From: Dendrolimus kikuchii
Lineage: Eukaryota; Arthropoda; Insecta; Lepidoptera; Lasiocampidae
Assembly (NCBI GenBank): GCA_019925095.2
Contig: CM034398.1
Coordinates: 10,989,001-11,053,000, forward strand
DNA length: 64,000 nucleotides
Direction of reading: 5' to 3'
Below the pieces are notes generated by a model that was given only the letters and a program-made list of their open reading frames with translations, was not told the DNA's origin and did not search any database. The translations under genes were made by a program, and so were the position numbers. How positions within the stretch are numbered: position 1 is the stretch's first letter; each line of letters starts with the position of its first letter. Positions 1 through 10,342 of the stretch are shown piece by piece.

Positions 1-2
1 GA

Positions 3-656
3 CCTAGAAAAGGGGCTGACTCTGAAAGTGACGAATGGGTTGATGTTGCATCTTCTGATTCTGAAATAAATATATCTGACACTGATGATGATGACAGTGA
101 TGATAGTGGTGAAGAAGATGACAATAATTATACAGAAAGAAGAACAGAGCGGAATTCTGTTGATATACAAAATGAGAACAATCATGAAAGGAAAATATTA
201 ACAGCAAAAAGAAAAAATAAAGAAGAAAAGGTTAAAAATGCTAGAGAAAAAGCTATGGAAACAATCTTCACAGATGAAGACTTTAAGAGAATTGAAGCAG
301 CTCAGATTAAAAGCAACATAAGTGGATTTAAAAGAAAGAGTAATGTAGTTGAAGAAGAGACAAATGAATCTGGAGAACTTGTTCAACTTTCTGCAATTGA
401 AAATATTCACAAAAAGAAGAAACATGATAAAAGTGCAAGGCTTGAAACAGTTATGAAGGGCAGAGAAGATAGAGATAAATATGGATATAAAGATAGAAGG
501 AAGAATATTCATTGTTCAAAGACTAATAGGGAAAAAAAGAAGACTAAGAATTATCAGATGGTGAAACATAAAGCTAAGGGTAAAATTAAAAGATCCTTCA
601 AAGACAAACAGATAGCATTTAGAAACTACTTAATAAAACAAAAAAAAATGCGCTAA
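3..656 (+). CDS. SDAD1: SDA1 homolog, C-terminal end (partial, 5' end outside window)
   Basis: The reading frame is open from base 3 to a TAA at 654-656 and gives the last 217 residues. It starts with an acidic Asp/Ser/Glu tract, continues through a Lys/Arg-rich stretch, and ends in the conserved SDA1 tail: TDEDFKRIEAAQ, then GELVQLSAIENIHKKKKHDK, then the basic KRSFKDKQIAFRNYL. In SDA1 proteins (Drosophila Mys45A, human SDAD1) this acidic-to-basic C-terminus follows the helical SDA1 domain. The family works in the nucleolus in 60S pre-ribosome maturation and export. The Met at 255 is internal, because the frame is open upstream without a splice acceptor. Only the last exon is present, so the N-terminal part lies to the left. 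Assignment rests on recalled family similarity and is strong for the final 130 residues. Confidence 0.9.
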   Translation, partial: PRKGADSESDEWVDVASSDSEINISDTDDDDSDDSGEEDDNNYTERRTERNSVDIQNENNHERKILTAKRKNKEEKVKNAREKAMETIFTDEDFKRIEAAQIKSNISGFKRKSNVVEEETNESGELVQLSAIENIHKKKKHDKSARLETVMKGREDRDKYGYKDRRKNIHCSKTNREKKKTKNYQMVKHKAKGKIKRSFKDKQIAFRNYLIKQKKMR

Positions 657-683
657 TATTGATCACATTATTGTTTTGTTTCT

Positions 684-689
684 AATAAA
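684..689 (+). terminator. Polyadenylation signal of SDA1 homolog
   Basis: An AATAAA hexamer lies 28 bases after the SDA1 stop codon, a plausible distance for the 3' end of the transcript. No downstream element was confirmed. Confidence 0.5.
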
Positions 690-821
690 ACAGTTATTAT
701 ACTCCCATTATGTTTTATTTCTGAGGAGATGGTGTTCAATTTACTCAAATGAATTGATTAAACTGAGCAATGATGGTAGGATATTGGAATGTACCTATTG
801 GGAAGAAGGTTTGCAGATGAC

Positions 822-1000
822 AACCCCTCCTGCCTCTCACAACCGCGACCGCGGTCATCTAGTCCCCCAGTACTACTTGACAAGCCCCGGTCCCAGTCGT
901 AGGAAGCGGGAGGGGCGAACATTGGCAAACCTGCGCACGACTTATATACTTGTATCTTAAAAATAAATAAATTATGTTTGTAGAAAATCTTTATTTTTTT
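822..1000. other. GC-rich block in the SDA1-LAMTOR2 gap, possible retroelement tail
   Basis: The SDA1-LAMTOR2 gap (690-2043) has no recognisable gene. Bases 822-945 are far more GC-rich than their surroundings and are followed by an A-rich stretch with AATAAA motifs, as at the 3' end of a LINE copy. The short ORF here resembles no family known to me. Confidence 0.3.
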
Positions 1001-1141
1001 GGAGGATGAAATGTGTCTTTTAGAGTTGCCACAAAAATGTTGTCGCGAGGAATATAATTAATATATTACTCTCTTACGCCTTTGTCGTTTGGCGTCACTA
1101 TAAAACCTACGCATCTGTCTATATTAGAGGTGTGTAACTCC

Positions 1142-1622
1142 TGAGTGATTAACTCAAAAGATATATATCCGACAAGAAGAGTGATTAGATCTGTATATCA
1201 CTTGCGTTCAAAATGTGTCTTTATATCTTTAACTCTTTAGTTCATTCCTGTTCCACGCGATGATTATAGATCCGAATGAGAAGAAACTAGAAAGAAAAGA
1301 GAAAGAATAATTAGCCCGCGCACTGTGCAAGTAAGTGAACGAGGAAACCGAATATAATAGCAAGCCAAAATAAATCGTAACATCATAGTTTTATGGTATA
1401 ATTTTGTTTTAATGTAATTAATTTTATTATATTTTTTCACTGTATTTGTTTTTTTTTTCATATCAGTTTAACAGTATATCACTGACAGATAATAACTCGT
1501 CTTGTCTGCAATTGACACTGACACTATTCACTGTAATGATAAAGAGTTAGAGATATAAAGGAGTGATATATATCTTTGTATCAAAACGATATATATCACT
1601 CTTTTCTTCTGGTGAGTGATTT
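1142..1622. repeat. MITE-like element with imperfect subterminal inverted repeats
   Basis: TTTATATCTTTAACTCTTTA near 1220-1240 is matched in inverse orientation near 1537-1560. GATATATAT and GAGTGAT motifs recur in inverted order on both sides. The interior is AT-rich and noncoding. The outer ends and any target-site duplication are unclear, so the limits are approximate. Confidence 0.45.
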
Positions 1623-1738
1623 TTCCCATGACTAGTCTATATATGTGCTATTACGTTACCTATCAATATTTAATATTATTAACGATGTAGTGATATAGTA
1701 TATCAAGTCACGCAACGTGAAACGGTGTATATATGCAC

Positions 1739-1799
1739 AACTACTATGGATACTACATATATATCTGTAACATTATCATACGTAGTATTCATAGTAGTT
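1739..1799. repeat. Short foldback repeat
   Basis: AACTACTATGGATACTAC at 1739 pairs with GTAGTATTCATAGTAGTT ending at 1799, with one mismatch and a 25-base AT-rich loop. A single arm, ACTACTATGGATACTAC, recurs at about 39257 upstream of GUF1, so this is a dispersed sequence. Confidence 0.5.
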
Positions 1800-2043
1800 T
1801 GTGACATTATTCCCGATGATGCCGCAGCATTTAAAGGGTTGTATGGAGTTAGTTCCTTTATCTGCTATAGCAGCGAACTAAATCTGAAAAACAACTGTCA
1901 AACTGATACATTCAATTTAAGTATTTAATAACAATTTCTTTGTTTTATTAATTGGTAATGGTGATAAGGATAAATAAAACTTATATTTGTCAAAAAAAAG
2001 AGTTGTTTTCAAAATATACAACATTGTATTTCGCGTTGGTAAA

Positions 2044-2741
2044 ATGTTAAAACCTAAAGCTTTGACGCAAGTTCTAAGTCAAGCCAACACAGGAGGCGTA
2101 GAAAACACACTGTAAGTTTTGTTGTATTAACATAAATTAATTTAGCAGTTTATGAATGAGCAATCTCAATTTATTTTGTTCCTTTTGTTACCTATATACA
2201 ATTACAATTTTTTCGCTGATCTATACAATAAGTGTAAAAACGCTTTTTGAACTATTAAAATGCAGGAATAAGAACATTATATATTTTGTTAATGCCTATA
2301 ATACTGTAGTAGACATTTGGAATGTAACTGTACTTACTTTTTGTTCTGAAAAGATTATATGTTTTTTTAATGCCTATAATACCGTATTAGACATTTGGAA
2401 TGTAACTGTATCTACTTTTCTCCTGTTTAAGACTACTGAACCACCAAGGAGCTCTGCTAGCTTATTCAGGATATAATGATAAGGATGCACGGGTTACTGC
2501 TGCCATAGCTAGCAACATTTGGTCTGCATATGAAAAACATGGAAGGAATGTTTTCAAGGAAGACAGATTACACCTTATCTTAGTTGATTGTTTAAATGGG
2601 AAAATTGCCATAACTCAAGTTGCTAATCTTCTACTTTGTCTTTATGCTAAAGAGACAGTGGGGTTTGGCATACTCAAAGAAAAAATTAATGCAATTAAGC
2701 AATACCTTGAAGGTCCATTAAAACAAGTTGCAAGTTCATAA
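2044..2741 (+). CDS. LAMTOR2: Ragulator complex protein LAMTOR2 (roadblock domain), 2 exons
   Basis: Exon 1 is 2044-2111 (22 codons plus 2 nt, donor GTAAGT) and exon 2 is 2432-2741 (acceptor AAG, stop TAA at 2739-2741). Together they encode 125 residues, the length of human LAMTOR2. The product starts [19 protein letters not shown] and carries [36 protein letters not shown] and a C-terminal QVASS, all near-identical to the family. LAMTOR2 (p14, roadblock/LC7 fold) pairs with LAMTOR3 in the Ragulator on late endosomes and lysosomes. There it anchors Rag GTPases for amino-acid-dependent mTORC1 activation. The gene is intact. Its only intron (2112-2431) contains a local 78-bp-spaced duplication. 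Confidence 0.97.
2290..2417 (+). repeat. Two-copy tandem duplication in the LAMTOR2 intron
   Basis: AATGCCTATAATACTGTAGT at 2291 recurs at 2369 with two changes. The similarity continues through GACATTTGGAATGTAACTGT in both copies. The unit spacing is 78 bases and the repeat is noncoding. Confidence 0.8.
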
Positions 2742-3079
2742 CCAATTATAATTCAACCCTTTTTTTAAATCTTAGTTTATTATTATTGGAATATTTGTGT
2801 TATTATACTTTATTTACTTAGTAATTGAAGTATTGTTATTAGGTCATTCGTGTCATATTCTCTGCATCAAAATTAAACTTGCCTTTCTAGGGTATCTTGT
2901 TATGGCTATGTCATTGATTATCTTTATTTTGCATAGCCATCTGAAGCTTAGTTATCCTTTTATTTTTTCTTTTAGTCAATATTCCCTTGACACCAAATAT
3001 ATGAGCTGATTATAGGCAATTTTGTCATCAAGTAGTAATCTAATCAAAAAGTTTTGTTATAGTCTGTGTCAAATTTTGT

Positions 3080-3445
3080 TTGTTCGACGAGAGGCTCAAA
3101 ATTACCATATTCACGACCAAAATTTTGCCATTCCATTTGCTTGCGGGCATTACACTGATAAACTCTAGTGGAACAGATTATGGAATGTTGATGTCATTAT
3201 TGACGAAATACACAAATGTCATTGGTTGATTTGAAAATTGCACCTTTCTCAATGGCAATTGATAGAGAATTAATGCTGTGTGGTCAACGCCCACTTCAAC
3301 AACCTCTTGGGGTCAATGTGAGCGCTGTGTGATTGATTGTTTTCAATGTCATTAGTGATGTTTTCACCATGACCATAATGACTGACCATGGGCACTATGT
3401 GGAATGGCTGAAGGTGCATTTTTGGTGTTAGCTGCTAGATAATGC
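3080..3445 (+). mobile_element. Non-autonomous DNA transposon, family C, diverged copy
   Basis: The block CATTTGCTTGCGGGCATTAC, then GATGTCATTATTGACGAAAT, then CATTAGTGATGTTTTCACCA matches copies at 6180-6440 (opposite strand) and 39315-39480. This copy is decayed by many transitions and encodes nothing. The rest of the LAMTOR2-WDR45B gap outside annotated repeats is AT-rich with no gene seen. Confidence 0.55.
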
Positions 3446-4562
3446 ACCCATAGTTTCATCAGACTAATTTTTAAATTGGAGTATATGTTCACCTATGATC
3501 ATGATTTCATGTGGTATCATGCAGACATGGTCTAATTTCTTAACAAAATACTAAATTGTGGATATTGTTATCTTTAATAACATAAATTAGGCTGTATGAT
3601 ATTAATATGAATTTAATCACTTGACTTCTATTCTACATGTGTATATCTTGATTTAAACAATATGTGTTCTATATATTCCAATTCTGTGGTCATGTTTATA
3701 CTATATTTATATCCTGTATTAATAATTAGTTGTACAGTGATTTAATAATTATATGCTCTATGATTAATGGCATGTGAACTTTTATACAATTTAAGACCTG
3801 TTTAATTATAATGTACCATGTTATAGACAAATAAAATTCATTTATTTTATAGCTATTCCTATTTAGTAGCAGATAGCTATTCCATAAATGCTGTTTTTTT
3901 GCAAAGTCAAGTATTAGGCAACCTTTCATGTCTAATCTACAATAATTATCAAGAATAATTAGATAATTTTGCCAAAAATGGATATCACATCTATTTTACT
4001 ATTAATTAAATAATATTTCATTTATTACATGCCATTGCTACTTGGATATACATAAAGAATCTATACCTATTATTATCACCTGTAATTTGTTATTATAGAT
4101 TTGAATCTTTAAATGGAAATTTATTTTGAGATGGACAGGTATGTATTATTCTTGTTATAAAGACAAAAATAAACAGCATGGACAGAAATTAGAGTTTCAT
4201 TTCGTTTGTGTCGCCTACTAAACCAAGCCGCTTGGTTGATGACGGACTTTTCTCTGCTTTTTTCTGTTTCTAAATTTTACTATAAGTTATTTTATTTTAT
4301 TTTATTATATATATTATAACTCTAATGTTATAATTAAATTAATACGTTCTCTTCTTCTTTTTCTTTGTTCAATGTTGGCTTGGCACGGTTTGTGCATTCA
4401 GCCAGAATCGTGTATAAATGGCTTTTCAATTTAGTTTTATAAAACGACGGAAACGCAACGCGAAAAATAGAAAATGTTATCGAAAATTTGGAAAAAATTA
4501 GTCAAAATAATGATTAAATATGTACAAACTACTAAAATTAAAGTTTAATTTGATTATTTACA

Positions 4563-4624
4563 ATACATACATACATAACTTTATGCCAGTTACCTTGCGG
4601 GATAAGCATGAACAACAGAGCGCG
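4563..4624 (-). mobile_element. RTE-like LINE (family B), 60-bp 3' end
   Basis: Read on the - strand, this is the last coding part of family B followed by GTATGTATGTATTG, its TGTA-rich tail. It abuts the RNase H remnant at 4625. It is the shortest of seven copies in the window. Confidence 0.65.
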
Positions 4625-5390
4625 GAGTTTTTGGCGGGAACTGAAGGGAAAATTTAGCCAAGGCCTGTAAGGAACTTAGAGCATCAGAAAATATAACAGT
4701 TCTGCTTAATTTAAAAGTAATTACATACTCAATGGCTCTTAAAAGACCAAAACATTCTCCAGTAAATACGGACGTTTCAGGAGGAAATTTAATTTTTTGG
4801 ACTATATTAAATTGTTTATGAAACACACCGACGCCAACATATCCCATAGAATGCTTTGACGCATCGGTATAAATATACATACATAACTTCACGCCAGTTC
4901 CCTTGTGGGGTAGGCACGAACAACAGAGCGCCATTTAGGCTTATTCTTACACACCTCACTTGCTTCTTTGACATTCATAACTCTTGTCATGCATGCTCGT
5001 CTGTTCTTAAGGCTCCTGACATCACCTTCGGTATAAATATGATGCCAGATTTGTCATTTATTGTTAACTATAGAATTAAAGGTGTCGTTGGCATTGGAAT
5101 CAGACTTCTTAATGTCAAGTGAAAAGCAAATATCTGGGATAAGAAGCAAAGATTCATATGAACCACTAAATAAAGGAAGTAACTGGAATGAGTGTGTAGG
5201 TGCTTGTATAGTCTGAAACTTCTGATAACTTTTAACTAAACACGGTGAAGACTTACGAGACCAATACTTAGAGGAAGGTATTTTATGGGAAAGAAGTTGA
5301 AGTTTAGAAATAAGGGGATGGTTAGAAAACTATGATACGAAAGATGAATCTGTCAGAAAGGTACTGCCGTCTTAAATGTAAAGGGGGATC
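4625..5390 (-). pseudogene. Non-LTR retrotransposon RNase H remnant, interrupted by a LINE insertion
   Basis: On the - strand an RNase H fold is visible: IYTDASKHSMGYVGVGVF with the first Asp, TGECFGLLRAIEY with the Glu, and FSDALSSLQAL with the second Asp. This triad is typical of the RNase H domain of I/Jockey-type LINEs. The sequence upstream on the - strand (5041-5390) encodes the stretch that precedes RNase H in such elements. A family B fragment (4877-5028) interrupts it just before the YTDAS motif, and a 12-bp duplication flanks that insertion. The 114-residue ORF at 4590-4934 is therefore a fusion of two LINE pieces. Confidence 0.6.
4877..5028 (-). mobile_element. RTE-like LINE (family B) 3' fragment with 12-bp target-site duplication
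   Basis: The insert is flanked by CGGTATAAATAT at 4865-4876 and 5029-5040. Its - strand reads the family B C-terminus ([20 protein letters not shown] and following residues, then the stop) and the ATGTATGTA tail. The 5' truncation and long direct repeat are typical of target-primed reverse transcription. Confidence 0.85.
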
Positions 5391-5639
5391 GCAGCATTAA
5401 ATTAAAACACCGCCGCTAGAAAAGGCTTTTTATTTATATCTTGGTATTCATCCTTATCAAAATAAATTACTTGATATACAAGACTGCTTCAATACCTTTA
5501 TATAACTTTTTGAATTATTCAATTCGGACATTCCATTCGAAAGATATGACGAGTTGAAAAATGTAAGTATTAAAACACGCAGCCGTGACAGTAAAATCCT
5601 AAGACCCCGTATAGATAGAACTTTCACTTCGATAAGTAT

Positions 5640-6106
5640 CTAATCGAGGCAATAATCTCCCGCAAGGAAGCCGCTGGGAGAGTAAAGGAGAGAGTTGCGC
5701 ACGTGCTCCCTGGTCACCGTTGTCAGATTGGCTTCCGGAGACACAGGTATACCCAAAATTTCCTCCCATGATTCCATCGCACGGGTTCGCGCATCGTGGG
5801 GACTTCGGATCGTCGCATGCGACGGGGCTATCCTCTGTTGGTGAAGTGAGTCACTCTGCATCCAGGGGTAACCTAAGCTTGTTGCGTGGTTGGACAATGG
5901 GTGTAGCTTTCTCGTCATCTTATGTACTTCCACAAATGCACCAGGTATGGGACGCAGGTTTAACTTTAGCGAAGTAGTTGGTTCCGTTCAGAGTCTTCGC
6001 AGACGCTGCGCGGCGCTCGTCACCGTGGTCCAGTTCCACCCCCACAGCCGAAAAGGAAATAGCATGGTACGAATTGTAATCCCCTGCGCATCAAAAAAAA
6101 AAAAAA
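5640..6106 (+). mobile_element. R1-clade LINE, 3' end with poly-A
   Basis: The + strand contains IISRKEAAGRVKERVAHVLP, matching the end of ORF2 in R1-clade LINEs (SQKEAAERVRE in TRAS-type elements). A degenerate 3' tail follows, ending in a run of A at 6092-6106. A second copy at 43130-43855 shares the tail. The ORF is broken by stops and the copy is 5' truncated. Confidence 0.75.
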
Positions 6107-6152
6107 GAAATTTAGCTTACACAGTTAATTTTAGGGAGCCATTATCCCTAGC

Positions 6153-6204
6153 CGTAGCATTTTGGGCGTTGTGAGCTACTGCTCACAACGCCCAAAATGC
6201 TACG
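6153..6204. repeat. Perfect hairpin, 24-nt arms with 4-nt loop
   Basis: CGTAGCATTTTGGGCGTTGT and four more bases (6153-6176) are exactly complementary to 6181-6204 around the loop TACT. The right arm is the outer end of the family C element starting here; the left arm is an inverted copy of it. Confidence 0.9.
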
Positions 6205-6440
6205 TTAGCCGTTCCACAAGGCGACCGCGGTCGTTATGGTCGTGGCGAAAACGTCACTAATGACGTCATCATTTTCGATCACACAACGCTCACAGCGACC
6301 CATGTCAAGAGGTGGGTCGAATAACCGTTCCACTTGGGTTTACGATTGTAACGCCGGCAAGCAAGTGGAACGGGAAAAATCGCGGTCGTGAACGTGGTCG
6401 TTGTGAGTCCCCAATGGAACGTAGCCACTGTCTTCAGTTT
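6180..6440 (-). mobile_element. Non-autonomous DNA transposon, family C
   Basis: Read on the - strand the copy starts CAGTGGCTACGTTCCA and ends GTGGAACGGCTAACGTAGC, giving related inverted ends around GCTACGTT. The interior includes TTCCACTTGCTTGCCGGCGT and a CATTAGTGACGTTTTCGCC block shared with the copies at 3080 and 39315. It has no coding capacity. CAGTG-type ends are compatible with a hAT origin, but no 8-bp duplication was confirmed. Confidence 0.6.
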
Positions 6441-6623
6441 GGCGAGCTTGATTGCCTTGTATCCAAGCCATAATATATAGTATTATCTATGCATCTAACT
6501 AGAAAAAGTTATTTGTCTTGTCAATTTGTCTACTCTGTTGATTGTTTTGTGTAAAGGAATAAAATTGTAAATTGCTGTTTTCTATTCATCTACAGAATAC
6601 AGATAGGGTAATAAATTTTCAAG

Positions 6624-9600
6624 ATGAATTTATCTGATGATAATACTTTTGGTAACGGTTTGTTATATGTAGGATTTAATCAAGATCAAGGTGAGATTTA
6701 ATAATGTAAAAACATTTTTTTTGCATGTCGCAGTAAGATGTATTACTGTTATTTAATTTTTTGCTTTAATTTCATCAGGTTGCTTCGCCTGTGGAACGGC
6801 AAATGGTTTTCGTGTATTTAATAGTGATCCGCTTAAAGAAAAAGAGCGTCAAAATTTTGCAGAAGGCGGGCTTTCATACGTGGAAATGTTGTTCAGATGT
6901 AATTATATGGCCTTAGTAGGCGGTGGCAAAACACCTGTTTACCCCCCAAACAGAGTTATAATATGGGATGACCTAAAGAAAGATTCGGCGATATCACTAG
7001 ATTTTAACAGTCAAGTTAAAGCTGTAAAACTTCGCAGAGACAGAATAGTCGTAGTTTTAGGTATTTATTTATCATATTATTCATCACTACTGCCAGTGAA
7101 TGTGAAATTGAATACAATTATGATTATACATTCTGTATGTTAATTATTTACTTTTTCAGAAAACTTAATTAAGGTATACACTTTCACTGCACAGCCACAG
7201 TTACTTTGTGTGTATGAGACATGTCAGAATTTACGTGGCTTATGTGTTGTTTGCCCAAACAGTAATAATGCACTGCTAGCATATCCCAGTCGCAAGACAG
7301 GTCATGTTCAGGTATTGTAGTTGTTTTTCAAATATTTATCTTTATTTAAAGTACTTTTGTAATTTATTTTTGCTCATAAAATTTCCTACATAAAATGGTC
7401 AATGCTAACTGGAAAATATATTTGAGTGGAACATAATCAAAATAAAAGTTGTCATTGACATATCATCATAAAACTTAGGATTAATATCTATGTTAATACA
7501 TAAATATGAAAGTATATTTAGATATACATTTTTTTCTATTTTACTACTTTAGATAATATGTACTAATTTTATGAATTTTGATATATACCACAGAGAAAGA
7601 AAGGATACTTTTTATCCTAGAATCAATTAAAGTGATTTATGTAAAAATAAAATGCAATTATTCAATGTCATTGTTGCCTTAATTTCTGTGCCATTTAACC
7701 AAATTGATTAAATTTGTTTGAACCTTGTAGTAAAGCTTTAAAGGGTAAATGATTTTAGAATGCCTAATTTTTAGTGTGATTTTAAGTTTAAAAAATGAAT
7801 ATCATTCTTAGAATAGAATATATCTTATCTATCCACTTAAAAAAGTCAGGGTAGCATAATGGCTAGCGCACACATCCCAGATTCAAAGGGTGCAGGTCCA
7901 ATCCTGGCTGGAACATATGCACCACTTAGGCATTTTTCTGACCTAATGTGCATATGATTAAAATTACCACATGTTATCAATAGTGAAGAAAAACATTGTG
8001 GTGCAATCTGCACACCAAGATAATCGATGTGTCAAACCTGCCAAGCCGCCTTAGACAAGCATGGTGGGTATACTGTCCATTCCCGTATAATAGGAGGCCC
8101 GAGCACAGCAATGCTATATTTATGGGCTATTATTATTTTATTTTTTATCTTATCCATGTTTTTATAAAGAAGCTTTAGATTTATTTAATAATTATGTGAC
8201 TACTTGTTTACTATAATTTTTGTTAATTTATATTTTATTTTATTCGTAGCTTGTTGAGCTTAGCAGTCATGCAGGTTCCAATTCAGCTCCAGAAGGGCCA
8301 TTGATTGCTGCCCATGAAGCACCACTCAGTTGTTTGGCATTGAACGTGGGTGGTACTAGGCTGGCCACAGCTTCAACCAAAGGGACCCTTATAAGAGTCT
8401 TTGACACAGTAACTGGTCAAAAGCTTGCAGAATTAAGAAGAGGTGCTCATCAGGTAATTTTTAATTTTTAGTATCTTTTTTAAGGTAAAGAAGTTAACAG
8501 CCTCTGTGGATCTAATTTAGTTTAAATGGCTTCTGGGTTTGATTCCCAGTAGGATTTATTTCATAAACACACTTTCTGTTTTACTTTAGTCTCTCTACTC
8601 AAGGATCAGCCCCAGGTTTGTTTGTTGTATAACACCCATAACTCAAATGCAGCTTGTTTAGCTTGGAATATACAATGTGTGTTTAAATATCAATTTATAG
8701 AAAAAAATTAAATATGAATAGAATGATGTCCTCTGATAAGTTACTAGTGTTTTTAAATTTTACAGGCAACAATATATTGCATTAACTTTAATCATACAAG
8801 TACCAATTTGTGTGTGACATCTGATCATGGAACAGTGCATGTATTTAGTTTAGAAGACGAAAAACTGAACAAACAGTCAAGTTTGGCCACAGTTAATTTT
8901 TTGCCAAAATATTTCTCAAGTAACTGGAGTTTTTGCAAATTTACTATACCCAATGGTCCGCCATGTATTTGTGCTTTTGGGGTGGATAAAAGTTCAATAA
9001 TTGGTAAGTCAAATTCATTTTATAATTTTAAATACACAAGTAAAAGGAATTAATGTGTAGTGGATATACTGTTTGTGAGATAAAAGGTTACGCACCTTTC
9101 ACAGTATGCAGTTTTTTTTTCAATAGCTTATATAAGCCAGGCACAAGTATCACATTCTCACATCTTTCATTATTAATGATTTAGTTTTACACACATTCAC
9201 AGTATGGTGGATTAATTTTGAGTTCTTATTATAGTTTTTAAGTGTAACTTTGTATGTTCTTTTGTGGTGAGTTTAGGAAGAAGAAAGGGGGTAAGGGGAG
9301 AGATTTGAAGTATGAAACAGGAAGGAACGAAAGAATGAAGTGATTGGCACATACACTGTTCATTTTAGGTTCAGCAGTGGAAAGTATGTTTCATGTGTTT
9401 GTTTGTTATCATAATACAAAGCTTACACCATTACTCAGAATATTATTATGTGCTGTCGGTACCGGGATTGGAAGGAAGCACCAACCCAAGGGAATATGTC
9501 TTTATTTAAGCCATTGCAAGTATAACTCACACAGAACAGTCAGTCTGGATACGGATACATTGAAGGCTGGGATAAAACTATGCTTGATGATAGTCACGAA

Positions 9601-10342
9601 TCTATAGATAACACAAAGCAGTTTATAGGCTTCTTTATCCTTATCTGGTGTACGTTAATTAACTATAATGCATGACTCCTACCCTGCTTCCACAATGACA
9701 AGTCTTCATCCTTGGCATGCGCGACTCCATCTTGCGCTTGGCCACTCCAGCGCTTCCTCACCGATGCGACACTCGGAGGATGCCCGATGCTCTTTAACGA
9801 GTTACCCTGCTGCATCGCCGTCTGCGCCGCTCCCGACGATGTGCTCTGCTCCAAGACTCGTCCCAGGGTCCACCTGTCCTTCCTTCCATATGATTCTACC
9901 CAGACACGTGACACCCCTCGGCGATTCCTATTACGACGCTCGCAGACCCAAACGCCTGTTTGCAACCCACGCCGTAATCCGCACAACGCCAACTCCACCG
10001 ATCCTGCCGCGCTTCAACTATATAGTCTACACAACTGCGCAGTGGACTTAGTTTTTTTGTTATTGTAGTGAACTTACTAACAAGAAACAGTAAGGTTTTC
10101 GGTAAAACACCTAATTAAATTTATATATACATAACATAGAGCTACTACTACCTAGGGTTTGACTTGCAGCATTGCTGCAAGGAAAACTAGTTTACTATAC
10201 AAATAAATAATTATATACAGTTTATATGCAATTTCCAGTTATATGTGCTGATGGTTCATATTACAAATACAAGTTCAATGAGAAAGGAGAATGCACTAGA
10301 GATGTATATGCACAATTTTTAGAAACTTCTGAAGACAGATAA
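6624..10342 (+). CDS. WDR45B: WD-repeat phosphoinositide-interacting protein, WDR45B/WIPI3 (Atg18 family), 6 exons
   Basis: Exons are 6624-6690, 6779-7060, 7160-7311, 8250-8453, 8766-9003 and 10239-10342. Phases agree and give 348 residues, close to human WIPI3 (344). The start [18 protein letters not shown] and the tail [13 protein letters not shown] are near-identical to WIPI3. Conserved segments include [31 protein letters not shown] and [17 protein letters not shown]. The lipid-binding LRRG motif is at residues 229-232. WIPI proteins are seven-bladed propellers that bind PI3P and PI(3,5)P2 on autophagic membranes and act in autophagosome formation. The gene is intact. Intron 3 carries a SINE, and intron 5 (9004-10238) a GC-rich block of unknown origin. 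The 10343-12367 gap downstream has no gene; AATAAA at 10455-10460 may be its poly-A signal. Confidence 0.96.
7845..8130 (+). mobile_element. tRNA-derived SINE in WDR45B intron 3
   Basis: The head carries A-box-like TAGCATAATGGCTAGCGC (7853) and B-box-like GGTCCAATCC (7895), the two internal Pol III promoter elements. The body includes GAAGAAAAACATTGTGGTGC and GCCGCCTTAGACAAGC and the tail is TATTATT-rich. A second, better-preserved copy lies at 49685-49978. The pattern is that of lepidopteran tRNA-derived SINEs. Confidence 0.85.
9655..10065. other. GC-rich insertion of unknown origin in WDR45B intron 5
   Basis: About 400 bases of clearly GC-rich sequence sit in an AT-rich intron. Overlapping ORFs of 111-127 codons occur on both strands (9663-9998 -, 9668-10051 +, 9712-10068 +), which is expected by chance in GC-rich DNA. 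None matches a family I recognise. The abrupt edges suggest an inserted repeat, perhaps part of a LINE. Confidence 0.4.

Noticed and set aside
255..257. ATG at 255 as the start of a small gene
   Set aside because: The frame is open upstream to base 3 and encodes the acidic region expected before the SDA1 tail.
4590..4934. 114-codon - strand ORF
   Set aside because: It is a fusion of an RNase H LINE remnant and two family B pieces, not a gene.
7853..7904. A- and B-box-like sequence considered as a tRNA gene
   Set aside because: No cloverleaf or anticodon arm can be drawn; a SINE body follows and a second copy exists at 49685.
9712..10068. 118-codon ORF in WDR45B intron 5, first thought to be a LINE RT C-terminus
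   Set aside because: No RT motif could be identified; long ORFs in three frames are expected in GC-rich DNA.
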